Origin: Calonectria ilicicola
Lineage: Eukaryota > Ascomycota > Sordariomycetes > Hypocreales > Nectriaceae
Direction of reading: 5' to 3'
Assembly: GCA_020809705.1 (NCBI GenBank)
Contig: CP085833.1
Coordinates: 310,001-374,000 of the forward strand
DNA length: 64,000 nt
Position 1 is the stretch's first letter, and every line of letters starts with the position of its first letter. Made by a program: the position numbers and the translations under genes. Below, piece by piece: positions 35,351 through 46,698 of this stretch. The notes beneath the pieces are model-generated. The model made no database searches. It had not been told where the DNA came from and was given only the letters and a program-made list of their open reading frames with translations.

Positions 35351-36405
35351 TTAGGCCCGGAAAGTAGTTCCCTTGTTGTCCTTTGCAGGACGGACAGGGG
35401 CATTGCGAGCCTGGGGACCCTTCTGCTTGGGCTCCTTAGGAGCAGGAGCATCACGAGCATGAGGGCCCTTCTTCTTAGGCTCTTCAGCCTTGCGGGCGTC
35501 GCGGGCCTCGGGTCCCTTCTTCTTAGGCTCTTCAGGCTTAGGGGCATCGCGAGCGTGAGGAGCATTTTCCTTGGGCTCCTTGGGCTCTTCGGTCTTAGGG
35601 GCGTCACGGGCCTGAGGTCCCTTGTCCTCTGGCTTCTTGGGGGCAGGGGCGTCTCGAGCGTGAGGAGCATTCTGCTTGGGCTCCTTAGGCTCTTCAGTCT
35701 TGGGGGCGTTGCGAGCGTGAGGTCCCTTCTTCTTGGGCTCTTCAGCCTTGGGGGCATCACGGGCGTGGGGGGTCTTCTCCTTGGGCTCTTCGGGCTTAGG
35801 AGCATCGCGGGCATGGGGACCCTTCTTCTTAGGCTCCTCGGCCTTAGGCGCGTCACGAGTTTCGGGTCCCTTCTTCTTGGGCTCTTCGGGTTTGGGGGCA
35901 CCACGAGCGTGAGGTCCCTTCTTCTTGGGGTCCTTCACAGGGGCGTCACGAGCCTTGGGGCCCTTCTCCTTAGGCTCCTCAGGCTTGGGAGCATCTCGAG
36001 CATGAGGTCCCTTCTCTTCAGGCTCCTTGGTAGCTGGCGCACCTCGAGCATGAGGCCCCTTTTTCTTGGGGTCTTTGGCAGGGGCATCTCGTGCATGGGG
36101 ACCCTTCTGCTTGGGATCCTTTTCAGGAGCAGCTCGAGCCTGGGGAACTCCCTTGGGGTCCTTAACAGGAGGAGTAGTGGCATCTCGGGCATGGTGGGCT
36201 TCTTTAGGGTCTTCGACCTGAGGAACAGGAGCATTTCGTGCCTGGACAGCAGGTGCCTTGTCGTCCTTCACAGGAGCAGAACCGCCTTTAGACGTTAGCA
36301 AATTGGGATCAAAAGAGGAATGAAATGATAGAACATACCAATAGCTCGGGCGCTGGCGGAAGTTGTGCAAAGAGCGACGATAACGGTACCAAAGTTGACA
36401 CGCAT
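35351..36405 (-). CDS. Secreted tandem-repeat protein (ARDAP repeats)
   Basis: Two exons on the minus strand: 36405-36339 and 36285-35351; 333 residues. Exon 1 encodes a signal peptide (MRVNFGTVIVALCTTSASARA). The mature part is almost entirely about 18 imperfect repeats of 15-19 residues, consensus ARDAPKPEEPKKKGPH, with variants in the Lys/Glu/Pro half and a constant A-R-(D/N/G)-A-P head. There is no cysteine, tyrosine or tryptophan in the repeats, so it is intrinsically disordered, highly charged and extracellular. Lys-Lys occurs in many units, but no Lys-Arg, the preferred kexin site. The opposite strand is also open for 279 codons because of the repeat composition; signal peptide and intron support this strand. 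Function unknown: wall or matrix protein, or repeat peptide precursor. Confidence 0.8.
35410..36240 (-). repeat. Coding minisatellite of about 45-57-bp units
   Basis: About 18 in-frame units of mostly 45-48 bp, some 57 bp, encode the ARDAP repeat. On the plus strand each unit shows GGGGCRTCDCGRGC followed by RTGAGGWCCCTTCTTCTTGG-like text. Units differ by point changes and by whole-codon insertions that keep the frame, as in a protein repeat under selection. Confidence 0.8.
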
Positions 36406-36545
36406 TTTGGTGGATTTCTAGAGACTCTTGTAAGAGGATGAAGTTGGTGATTTGAGTGTAAAAATCGATGAGTAGAGAAGTAAGATGATGATGTAATTGA
36501 TGACTGTGTGTAGAATTTTTGTTTTCCAGAGCAGAGTATGCTCTC

Positions 36546-36551
36546 TTTATA
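36546..36551 (-). promoter_or_regulatory. TATA box of the tandem-repeat protein gene
   Basis: The minus strand reads GGTATAAAGAGAGC about 140 bp before the start codon at 36405. Confidence 0.5.
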
Positions 36552-38441
36552 CCTATGGATCGTCACTGTATCTACCTGTTCAAGAAGAGGGAACTGTTAT
36601 TGACGCCAAGTCATAGCACACGATGATGTGATTGTTGGTTTCTGAGCAATGCATCATGGCGCAGCCAGACATTGAACTTGCTGGATCCTGGGGAAAATGA
36701 TGATGGGCATTTTACGCCTTGAATGTGGGGAAGAGGTACGTACGTGTGCATTGACACGGTTAAGCCAGCACATAGCTTATTCGAGGCGCCGTGTATCACC
36801 AACTTTCCAACAGATATCTTCGTTTTTTCCAGTGTCCATCCACCATGAGAGTTTTTTATTTTTGTTTTTGTTTCTCTTCAATCTTCTAAATGCCATTGTA
36901 TTCAGTAAATTTGTAGAATAATCTTCCATGGAAACAACAAAGCGAGATCCAATTCTCACACGAAGAGATTCGACTGTCGATCATCAGCCCTCTGATGTCC
37001 AAATTAGCTAATGACCCCAGTAGCCTTCCGGATGAAAGAGACCATGGCAGACTTCTCCATATTCCACAGGAGGTATGCACGTTGGCATTGTTGATTGGTC
37101 GTTAATTATGGCTGAATTACGAATATTCATCATGGCTCAGCCAATTTTCGCATTCAGCATGGGCCATTTTTTCGACGATCTTGCCACAATGGAACTAGCC
37201 CGAGCACATTACCCGCCCAACAGCTGACGCGGACACATGCGAATGAAGTTTCATCATTTGTTTCTTGCTTCACGTCTGGGATCTATCATATTGGATCTGC
37301 GCCAGTCTATAGAGCAAGTGCTTGTAGTAGGACGCGCATCCAAGCCCCGATTGACTGATGCTATTTTGGCCATCAAGGCGTTAGCTAGCGTGACGACAGT
37401 CCACGCAATTGAACATGATTACGCGGGAATCGGCCATAGCTTCCATTAGCACCGGCAAAGGCGTTGAACGACACCCGAATCCACCTTTTGGCGTAATTTC
37501 AGCCTTGGTTCTGGGGCTTGGATCACTCAATCCACTGGGCGGCCCACGGGTCAAGGCTCGATCTGGTGCCGGAACATTTGGACCTTTGCCGCGTCTTCGG
37601 CTGCTTGGATCCGACAATTGTGGAAGTACGCGTCGCCTCCGTGATGCAGATGCCATTGGCGGCCTGCCTCTCAAAGCAGGCAACCCCAGCCCAGATGTAG
37701 TCGCCTCATCCACCAGCCGTAAGTTCCGCCGGCAATTGCATGCCGATTGACCGAGACGTCATCGGTAGACAGAATGGAATTCCATTCAGGGGTACACTCA
37801 TCATGTAGGGCATTTTTGTGGGAATGCCTGTTCCGAGACTGGTGGGCGAAGACAAGAGGCTGAGGTGAACGGCTACAGAGGGGGGTACAGCGGACCACCA
37901 AAGGGGCTCTAGGGTAAGAAAGATCAAATTAAATCAAAAGATACAGACGAAATTCTTTTGCTTGAAATTTAATTTAGCTTTTAATAAATACGACGATGAA
38001 AAGTAGAGCAGTAAGAAAGAGAATTTGTGTACAAAATGAGTGACAGGCTGCAACTTACAAAGGGGTGCGAACCGCTTTGAGTGCTGGACCTGATGCGACA
38101 ACATGATTTAATGAATAGGAAAAAAATTGATCGATCGTTAAGCGTGTGATGAAAGGATCACTTTTATCTTCAGCTGTAAACCTGACCCGAGGGTAGGGGC
38201 CCACATTATCCAACAGGCCAAAGTCACCAACAAACTGGTACAAGTATGAAAGCAGCTCTCTTGTGGATTGATCACTGCATAAATAAATGCGGAATTATGT
38301 AAAGTGAGATTGGATAAGAGGTCATTTATTTTCATATGCACCTATGGAAGCTATTGATATACCCCAGTTATGAGATAAGACATGACACTCAAGCCAGGCC
38401 CCGTCCCTCGCTTGTTTCTACTCAGGTAACCGTGCGTATGC

Positions 38442-38480
38442 GAGCACTAAGCATTATTATCCATGGATAATTTAGTGCTC
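38442..38480. repeat. Nested palindrome
   Basis: Arms GAGCACTAA (38442-38450) and TTAGTGCTC (38472-38480) enclose a perfect 16-bp palindrome ATTATCCATGGATAAT (38456-38471) with a 5-nt asymmetry. It could form a cruciform or be the end of a small mobile element. Confidence 0.6.
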
Positions 38481-40720
38481 GGAGGTTTCCCCTAGTCACG
38501 GCTATCAAGCGAGCAGGTACCGAGTGCGGGTCGTGCCGTGTGGGTCGCAACATCGCGTTGGTTCTCAACCAAAACTAGCATCCATGATTGGATCAAGGTA
38601 TTGATTATATAAATAAGCCCAGCTTGGTATAATGAGAGGCTTAGCGATCTAATCCGTTACTGAACCCTGGAAAACTTTGCATACAGAACCGGGATAATAA
38701 ACCGTGCTCGGTTATATGATGGGAAGTCATTCTGTCTCTTAGGTGCCCTTTCTTTTAGATGGCTCTGGCTCCATGAAATTGCCCTGAAAGCGAGCTATGT
38801 TGACAGTATACGATATCTTGTCACATTTAGGATCCGGACCCCAAAGTTGTTGGGCAGATCTTACCCAGGTCACAATTCCGGAGTAGCCGGTCTGACCAAC
38901 GCAGCAATGAACACGTGAACTCGACCGTAATTGGCCCCAAAACACTAAATACAGCCAGTCAGCCAGCCATGGTCATCCATCTTGTTTACCAATCTGGCCC
39001 CAACGGGCCGTGCCGTGGCCCCCTATTGCATCAAGCTATGTAGGTTGTCGATCCCGACGGCGGCCAGGGCCCCTGACAGGAGTAACTTCAATATTACAAG
39101 GGTTCAATACGAACAGACCCTCCATAAGAACGGTACTTAATTCAATGTAATCTCTGATTATTCCAGCTAATCATAAGTGTCTGAAAGTACGAAAATCGCG
39201 TGTATGATTGCATTCCTGGATGATGCCAAGCCCAGAACATGTAAAGCAGAAAGGCCAAGACGGACGGACTATTGGACACTGGCCCACGGTTCTGAAGGAT
39301 TCGCTTGTTTTCCACATGCTCGCTAGAGATGACTGATATTGTAATGGCGTAATTGCTAGCGACAAATGGTGCAAAACCTGGGCTGGCTGGACGCGAATCT
39401 TTTGCACATTCTTTGCCATTATTGAATATACTAAGGGCGCATCTCGCGGTCTAGATTGTGCCAAGGCGAAATGTCCAAGTGACTGCTGGGAATGTCTCTC
39501 CTCGTGTTGAAACTATTGAAGCCATTCTGCACTAGTCACCTTTACCTTACCAGGGTTTGACAAACGTAGTTTAGCTGTTCAGCCGTTTGCTGACGTCCCA
39601 CTGTTTGAGGCTTGTGAAATGGACGTTATTGGCCGCTTGCCGACGCCACTATAAGTCCTATCAGATTAAAGCTAGGCGGCTGCCTCTCCCCTCTTGAGCC
39701 AAAAAGCCACTTTTAGGCGTCACACATCGTCTTTAATGGTGGCTGTCTGAAGGATTAGTTTGGGGACGGATTGGAAGCTGGATGGCGGTAAGCTTGGATC
39801 CATCGGGCGCAAGAACTACTGTCTCCCTCGAAGGAGGGTACGAGCTTGAACTCACACTTCCTGATAGGATAAAATTCTAATCCGAGGAAGACATCAAATA
39901 AATTTATCACTGAGAAGCCAGCTGCCGCGAAGCCCGAGTTTGGTCGTTACACCATAAATTGAAACCCAGAACATCCATTCCAGCTCAATTGTGGTTAATT
40001 GGTGGCATTCATTGTGCAGTTTCAATGCTCTCTGTAGGGTATGAAACGTCTAGCTCCAAGCTGTGTAGCCAGCCACGATCGCGATACTTGATTGACCCTC
40101 CTCATATCCCGACCAAAACAAAGTATTCCAAGCCTCAATCACGGCGACGCTATCCCCATTCGCAGGACTGCGCGAGACACCAGCCAGCCACGTGCCAGCC
40201 CTCCAAGCAATGTCCATCAGCTCCCCACCCGCTCCGGTGCCTTGACCACATCAGATGAACTAGCGCCTCGACCTTGTCGCGGCCCGCCCGATCCAGACCA
40301 ATCCGGTATGCACTATGGTAGCGCCACAAGCGGATGGCGGGGATAGCGACTGAAACAGCGTGCGCCTGGGCTGTCAATAGTTTGCGCAGCGAATGGCTTA
40401 ACGAATGTGGGCTGATCTCCGTTGCTCGAACCTCAATCAGGACCACTATGGCTTGTCACACAGCAAGGACTCCGTCAGCTACAGCACTGCCATAGGGATC
40501 TACCGGCGTCCCCTCGTCTATGTTTGCTCTTGGCAGCGCCAGTAAGTCAGCCACAGGCACCCCCAGCTTGTGGCTAGCAGAGACATGCAGGGCACTATCG
40601 AATAGACATTCCAAGTACGGAAACCCAATGGTGGGAGTGTGGTGTTTAGCATCTCATACACCAGCTGGCCACGTTCAGGCAAAGTATAGAGAAAGGGGAT
40701 ATCTGAAGCGAGTTGCAAGC

Positions 40721-40728
40721 TATATAAG
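40721..40728 (+). promoter_or_regulatory. TATA box of the beta-domain/coiled-coil gene
   Basis: TATATAAG lies 175 bp before the start codon at 40896. It is followed by a CT/CA-rich leader (TCATCACTTTCTTACTTCAC-like), the pattern of a highly expressed fungal gene. Confidence 0.6.
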
Positions 40729-40895
40729 ACTCGTCGCCGTCTCGATATTTTGGTACTCATCATTCACATCACAATCATCACTTTCTTACTTCACTCTTCA
40801 ATAATCACTCTACAATAATACTCTCACATCCATCACTCATCTCGACAATTTTACAACTGCACATAATTTGATTCCCATCTTCCCAACTAGCCACA

Positions 40896-42655
40896 ATGTT
40901 TGTTTACATCGGCAAGCTCACATGGGAAAGCCCAAAGATCGAGGATGAGACTTTTGTCATCGCTCTGCCCAATGGCGCCGCCCGTGTGGGTGATACTGCC
41001 TACCTCTTCACCCAGTACACAAACGGTTCTCGAGGTGTCAAGAACTCCAACTGGTTCCAGAACCTCGTCATTGAGAAGGTGACCAAGAACAAGAGCAGCG
41101 GCGAAGACACATTTTCCTTCAAGCACCACACTCACTCTTATGAGATCAAGTCTCAGGACCACTATGGCAAACTCAATGCTACAATCTCAAAGGGCCACTC
41201 CAAGACCTCTACTTCCCTTAAGCGCATCTACGAGCCTCACGGTGAGGAGCATGCTGACACCGTTCGTGTCTGGACTGGAAAGTTTGACTGGCTCCACTTT
41301 GCAAAGAACGAGCTGGCCATCTTCATTGCTCCTGAGGGCCTTGGCGAGGGTAGACCCATCGTATCCGTTTGGCAGTACACCGAAGACTCTGCAGGGAAGA
41401 AGAAGGACCCCTCTTCCCGTGTTGGAGTTCAGAAGCTAGAGTCGGGAGCAGCCAAGGGAACTGTCAAGTTCTCTTACCACTCATACTATGACATCACTTG
41501 CACCTGGGACCAGGCTACTGACCGCCTTGCTGTCCAGATGAGTGAGAATGGAGGAGCGAAGGTCGATGTTGGCAACATGATTATGTCGGCTAAGATTGAG
41601 CGTGCCTCTCCCACAACCTCTGCACAGTAAGTTTGACTTTTCCCAGCCTTTTTCTTCCGAGGATAGATTGCTAATATTTACTCACGCAGCTCCTTCTACC
41701 CACCTGAGCCCACCCCCAAGAAGCAGGAATTTGAAGTCCGCCTCCCTCAGGTGGAGGATTCTCTTCCTCGCATCCTGGCTCCTATGCCTTTCCCCAAGGG
41801 TATCGTTGAAACCTTGACACATGCAGCTGCCTATGTCGATCAGGCTGGCTATCTTGCCAAGTATGCCCAAGATGTAAGAAATTACCATATGCCGAATTGG
41901 AAGACATAGCTAACACTCTAAAGCGATTCACTGCTCTTGACGGCGATTTCCAGAAGCGAGGTGCAGAGCTCGCTGCTGCCAACAAGGCGAATGCAGAGTT
42001 GAAGGACGACGTCAAGAAGCTGACGGCCGAACTTCTTGCTGAGAAGAACAGCATTGAGAAGCTGAAGAAGCTGCTAGAAGCGAGCCATGCTGAAGCGAAG
42101 AAGGAGAGAGAGGAATTCCAGGCCAAGGTTGACAAGTTCACGGCGGAAATCGCTGAGGATGCCAAGGAGGACATGATCCGACTTGATAAGTTTAACATGG
42201 TCAGCAGCCAACTCTTGGCCGCTACCGCTGAGATTGGTACCCTGAAGACTAAATTGCACGACGAAGAGCTCAAGTCCAAGGGGCAAGAGGCCGAGCTAGA
42301 GAAGAGGTCTAAGACGATTACAGCCCATGAGGGCAAGATCCATGGCCTTGAGTCCGACCTGGCGGTAAAGAAGGGCGAGAACACGAAGCTAAGTGAAGAA
42401 AAGGCAGCACTCCAGACTGCAAAGGACCAGGTGGACACCAACTACGCTGCTCTTACCAAGAAGTCTGCGAAGACCGAGGAGAAGCTTAAGGAGCATGAGG
42501 TGGCGCTTGACGAGAAGGAAGATGAGCTCGTGGCCGCTGTGAAGAAGAAGGCAGAGGCTCTCACTGAGTCGATTGCTTTCGAGCAGAAGTATCTCAAGTT
42601 CTACAGTTTGTGGCATGACCTCAAGGACAAGCTGGATGCCATTGAGAGTGCCTGA
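40896..42655 (+). CDS. Protein with two tandem beta-domains and a long C-terminal coiled coil
   Basis: Three exons: 40896-41626, 41690-41873 and 41924-42655; 548 residues. The first roughly 240 residues are two copies of one domain. Copy 1 has YIGKLTWESPKIEDETFVIA...FSFKHHTHSYEI and copy 2 has WTGKFDWLHFAKNELAIFIA...VKFSYHSYYDIT, sharing G-K-aromatic-x-W, the alternating hydrophobic strand and the H-x-Y-x-I ending. A Pro-rich linker (SFYPPEPTPKKQ) leads to about 240 residues of Lys/Glu/Ala/Leu heptads, clearly a coiled coil. There is no signal peptide or membrane helix, so it is probably cytosolic and oligomeric. No family name is recognised. The TATA box and pyrimidine-rich leader suggest high or inducible expression. 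Confidence 0.85.
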
Positions 42656-43157
42656 GGGGGCGCGGCGGTCCCACGAGTCCTACCAGAAAAGCATGGATGG
42701 TCTGTCATGCAAAAATTCTCTGCATACTTGTGGAGTGCCGTCACCTTTGGAATGGCTTCGTGGATAATGAGTAGGAGAGGTTGAAGCCATTGAAGTTATC
42801 TAATGTAGGAGAAGTAATGAGAGGGCTTAGGAATCAATCAAATTGCAGTTTTCTATTTTTTAACCATCATTTTCGAATTCTTTTTTTTTTTTTTTTTTTT
42901 TTTGCTTGTGAATAAATTCGAAATGACTAACGACCCTAAGGTGACCTTGTAAAAAGTGGCATGAGCAATCAGATACCACTTGCCTTGTTCACGGCTTTAT
43001 GGCTAGCATTTGTGGCTAGCATCATGTGGAGAAGTCGCGGAGTGTTCCAAAGAAGCTACTTAATCTGGGGGAAAGAGCCAGATGGCCCATTGCTTGTACC
43101 ACAAACATGTGGATCTAATCGTAGATTGGCGATTTAATCTCAGAATTGTTAGATGGA

Positions 43158-43165
43158 GGAGCTCC
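43158..43165. promoter_or_regulatory. GGAGCTCC palindrome, copy 1
   Basis: It lies 237 bp upstream of the beta-hydroxyacid dehydrogenase start, in context TGGAGGAGCTCCCC. One of seven intergenic copies in the 43-57 kb region. Confidence 0.5.
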
Positions 43166-43204
43166 CCAAGATCGGTTACGATCCGAAGGCACATGTGGTG
43201 GTGT

Positions 43205-43212
43205 GGAGCTCC
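43205..43212. promoter_or_regulatory. GGAGCTCC palindrome, copy 2
   Basis: It lies 190 bp upstream of the dehydrogenase start, in context GTGGAGCTCCGC, and forms a pair with copy 1 (47 bp apart). Confidence 0.5.
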
Positions 43213-43401
43213 GCAAACGCGGGGCCAACTGGGGCGGACAGGTTTGTATGTGGAGCAAGGAAAGGCGATTCAAAAGAGCCAGCAATGGCTGGCTGTATCA
43301 AAAAAGGAACAAGATAAAAAGACAGATCCAGAGAAGGGATATACTCTTTACCATACGAATTAATCAACTAAGACCATCCTACTACATCACCAACACAAAA
43401 A

Positions 43402-44473
43402 ATGGCGCACCCACAGCTTGGTTGGATTGGACTCGGGTCCATGGGCATTGGCATGTCCAAACAGCTTCAAAAGCACCTGGCTGCAGTGGGCGCGCCGTGT
43501 CTATTATACACCAACCGCACCATGTCGCGCGGCCAGGCGCTGAAGGAGTGGGGTGGAATTCCCATTGACACAGTGGGCGAGGTTGCGAAAAAGTCGGACA
43601 TTATTTTCTCTTGCGTATGTCGATCACTGCAAGGGTGAGATTGATTGAATGGTAAAAATTAACATGTGGCTTAGGTGAGTAACGATCAAGTGTTACAAGA
43701 GGTTACCCAAGAGATTATCGCATCCGGCAGCTTAGCGGGCAAGGTGTATGTGGATTGCTCAACTGTGCACCCAGACACCTCGGTGACTGTAGCTAAGCAA
43801 ATTGCTGAAGCCGGCGGTGAATTTGTCGCAGGTAGGAAGAATTGTCCAATGGGGCATTTTAGCAAAGCTAACTTGTGTGTTTCTCTTAGCACCCGTGTTT
43901 GGCGCATCTCCCATGGCGGCAGCAGGGAAGCTCATCTTTGTGACGGCTGGTCCATCATCTGCAACCGCCAGAATCGCCCCGTATCTCGAGGGTGTCATGG
44001 GCAGGTCTGTCATCTCGATGGGTGAGGATGTGTCCAAGTCGGCGCTTCTCAAAATCGCTGGCAACATTTGCGTCATTTCATTCGTCGAGGTTATTTCAGA
44101 AGCCCACGTCTTTGCTGAAAAGACTGGGCTGGGCTCCGAGGTGCTTGAGAAGATGATTTCCGACATGTTTGGCCCTGTACTCGAAAGTTACTCCAAGCGT
44201 GTCACTACTGGCCTCTACGCGCCAGCACCCACTGAAAAAGCTGGTTTTGATGTGCAGCTCGCTATAAAGGATGCGAAACACGCGCTAAACTGCGCCAAGG
44301 CGGCGGGGACGCGATTGGAAGTCAGTGAGCTCGCATTGAAGCACATGGAGACAGCCAGACAGCTACAGCCCGAACGACCATTGGATAGCAGCTCCATGTA
44401 TGGAGCGATTAGGGATGAGGCTGGGTTAGACTTTTTTACAGAGGTGTGCAAGACCAGGGATAGCAAGCAATGA
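43402..44473 (+). CDS. NAD(P)-dependent beta-hydroxyacid dehydrogenase (HIBADH / glyoxylate reductase-like)
   Basis: Three exons: 43402-43614, 43675-43831 and 43890-44473; 317 residues, the family's usual length. The N-terminal Rossmann motif is GWIGLGSMGIGM (Gly10, 12 and 15). The substrate loop is DCSTVHPDTS, and the catalytic region LLKIAGN gives Lys178 with Asn182, matching the K-x(3)-N catalytic signature. The C-terminal all-helical domain is complete (AIKDAKHALNCAKAAG). The family includes 3-hydroxyisobutyrate dehydrogenase, tartronate semialdehyde reductase and glyoxylate/succinic semialdehyde reductases; sequence alone does not separate them. In this cluster, which contains an aldolase that could make glyoxylate, glyoxylate reductase is a reasonable guess. 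Two GGAGCTCC sites lie in its promoter. Confidence 0.9.
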
Positions 44474-45142
44474 CAAGAACATCGTGATGATGATGGCGGG
44501 ACGGGACGCGACTGACAGGGCTTGCAAGCCCGTAATACCGGATGAGTAGGTGGCGGAATTTTACTGGCTAGACAGGACATGTTTTTGCAGGGACCGTAGC
44601 GACATGGTAGGCGTACGATTGAAGTTGGTTTAACTAAATTACCGCCTCTGAAAATAAATTAACATTTTGCACAATTTGTTCTGTATCCATGGTTACCCAA
44701 ATTCCTGGTCCGACTCTCAATCGGAAGCGGGGCTCGCAATCCAGGTCTGTCACAATTCATCATATGCTCTAAACAGGGAGAGACCGGAAATGGTCCGGGT
44801 TCACAGCTGAAGCCGGGGTTTGTTTCGGGCCAAATGGGAGGGAGGCGAAGTTGGAAACTTGGTCAAAGGAATTTGCCGTAGGTGTTACCGCTGCGTACGT
44901 TCAGCGTAAGCATCACTTTGAATGGTGGGGTTGCAGTGGCCGTGGTTGCGGTTGGCGGGTTGGCCACACTGCGCTCGCCCGTGACGAATGAGCGGAGGGG
45001 GGGAATTGGTGTCTTCCTTGGAATTGGCTTGCCCCAATACCTGGGCAGACCAGCAGTTAGTGATGGTGGTCATACTGCCAATGAAGAATGGAATGTTACA
45101 TACCACATGACGCTGGCCGTGGTCATGAGATGGATGCGGATG

Positions 45143-45388
45143 CTACTTGCGAGATGGCCGAGGCTCTTCCGGGAATACCCATTTCTGTTGATAGGTAGCT
45201 CCCAGCTGGGAGGCATCCATGTCCAAGACGATGTTGATGCTGCTGCCTTCGCGGAGGGAAACACGCTCCATCTGATGGTCCACGTTTGGTAACTCTGGTG
45301 AATTGGCGACTGGGGGCCATTTGATGCCCAATTCCGCCGGGGTACGAATGCCAACAAAATATCGCCGGGGAAACCTTTCTGGTAGCAT
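45143..45388 (-). CDS. Doubtful small hypothetical protein
   Basis: An 81-codon frame with unbiased, protein-like composition (RRYFVGIRTPAELGIKWPP..., NIVLDMDASQLGATYQQKW). A good intron-like element (GTATGT...CACTAAC...GCCCAG, about 45100-45040 on this strand) lies just downstream, so a longer spliced gene is possible. No family is recognised, and overlapping frames on the other strand are equally long. Treat it as a candidate only. Confidence 0.2.
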   Translation of the reverse strand: MLPERFPRRYFVGIRTPAELGIKWPPVANSPELPNVDHQMERVSLREGSSINIVLDMDASQLGATYQQKWVFPEEPRPSRK

Positions 45389-46476
45389 GCTGACGAGAGC
45401 TTTGGAATTCAGTAACTGATGACAAACGTTTGTTTTCGAGAGGAGTGTTGATGGTATGAAGGATGGAGCGGAGAGGTTAGAGTCGGACGGAAGATATTAG
45501 GTTCGACACTAGGATACAAGGTTGGCGGCACAAAAAAATATGGAAGCAGAGGGAAGAAAGGAGAAGAGCCGAAGCAGCTTAACAATTGAATTTTGGTTGT
45601 GTTACCGGATGCATGGGTGCGCTGCCAAGCTGACATAGTTTACGTTTGGATGGCTTGTCAGGTGACCTTGAGATGAATAGCATGTAACTCAAAGCGTAAG
45701 CTTTGTCTTGATCTGATAAAAGAATTGTTCATCATGAAGATATATTCCGATTGTATATACTATTATTGAACCCAGCTGCCTTTGTCTACTCATTTGCTTG
45801 TTGCACTTCCAGTAATATTTGTTTAGGTATAATGTCATTCGCCTACCGCTCGCCTGTCCCTGCTTATAATGTATAGAATATTATCTAAAAGTAACATATT
45901 GACACATATAGACTTGTGATGGAAAAAGTAGCAATCAGGGGAAAGCAATCAGCTATTGATTGGGTCGCAATTCAAGGGGAACGGAAAGTCATCACTAGCT
46001 TACATTCAAACCACACTTTGTTTGAATGGCACTCATGTATTTTCTAGCTATCTTTACACCTTCTAGCCTACGAATTGCATGCGATGCCATATATACGAAT
46101 AAATGGACGTTAATTGCTCGCTGAGGGGGGAATACGCGTAAGCTGTTGTTTGGTTGCCTGTCTGTCAACCGGGGTGATGGAATGGAGTAGTCAAGCTCAC
46201 TGGGAGTTGGCGAATGGGTGCTGTGGGCCACCTAAAATACAGGGCCTGAGGTACCCCGCGTCGCTAAGTCTACCCACCCATCATCACTGAGTCCTTCATT
46301 CTGACGGCCCCAGTCTTTGCTGCGCACGGCGGATGTAATTTGTTGGCCAATAGGCTCATTGCAGTACAAATAAGATGATAAGAGGAAATAATATATGGAC
46401 CAGATCTATTGTTTAGATCGCAGTGAGGGGCTCACTGTGGCTGCAGCGTAACGATATCTCGCGGGTTCCATCAGGC

Positions 46477-46484
46477 GGAGCTCC
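46477..46484. promoter_or_regulatory. GGAGCTCC palindrome, copy 3
   Basis: It lies 215 bp upstream of the GST-like start, in context AGGCGGAGCTCCTCCAGC, followed at once by a partial second site (CAGCTCCTCCG). Confidence 0.5.
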
Positions 46485-46621
46485 TCCAGCAGCTCCTCCG
46501 CCCGCGTCTAGTGAATGCTCCATGCAAAATGGCTGCCCAACAATGAGATAAATACGCCTTGAAGTCGCGTATAGTCAATGGGCTTTCCTTCAATTTATAG
46601 AATAAAACAATTCGAACCCAT

Positions 46622-46629
46622 TATATATA
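46622..46629 (+). promoter_or_regulatory. TATA box of the GST-like gene
   Basis: TATATATA lies 70 bp upstream of the start codon at 46699. Confidence 0.5.
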
Positions 46630-46698
46630 TTTTTCTGCACTCTATCTTTTTTTTTCTCGGACAACTCAAGTTTTGCAATAGACAATCACATCACAATC

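Larger units (their letters stand above)
36406..40895. other. 4.5-kb gene-poor stretch
   Basis: No protein gene can be supported on either strand; the longest frames (37381-37750, both strands) are mirror shadows in a GC-rich patch. Notable items are a near-perfect palindrome at 38442-38480 and the core promoter of the next gene at 40721. It may contain old, mutated insertions, but no transposase or terminal repeats are recognisable. Confidence 0.4.
42656..43401. other. Intergenic region with T23 tract and cluster-edge promoter
   Basis: Holds the 3' flank of the coiled-coil gene, a run of 23 T at 42881-42903, and two GGAGCTCC palindromes upstream of the dehydrogenase gene. Confidence 0.6.
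44474..46698. other. 2.2-kb stretch with one doubtful small gene
   Basis: No confident gene. An 81-codon minus-strand frame at 45143-45388 has some protein character and is listed separately. The downstream part is AT-rich until the GST promoter. Confidence 0.4.

Noticed and set aside
35459..36298. 279-codon plus-strand frame rich in Leu, Gly, Ser and Arg, apparently a long gene
   Set aside because: It is the mirror of the ARDAP repeat coding sequence. The minus strand has a signal peptide, a well-formed intron and a TATA box; the plus frame has none and simply stays open because of repeat composition.
37381..37750. Overlapping long frames on both strands in the gene desert
   Set aside because: The composition is GC-rich with Pro/Arg/Ser/Gly on both strands, no domain-like pattern, no introns or promoter. 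They look like chance open frames.
44882..45292. 136-codon plus-strand frame opposite the doubtful small minus gene
   Set aside because: Hydrophobic and Gly-rich text without family resemblance, overlapped by four minus-strand frames. No evidence favours it.
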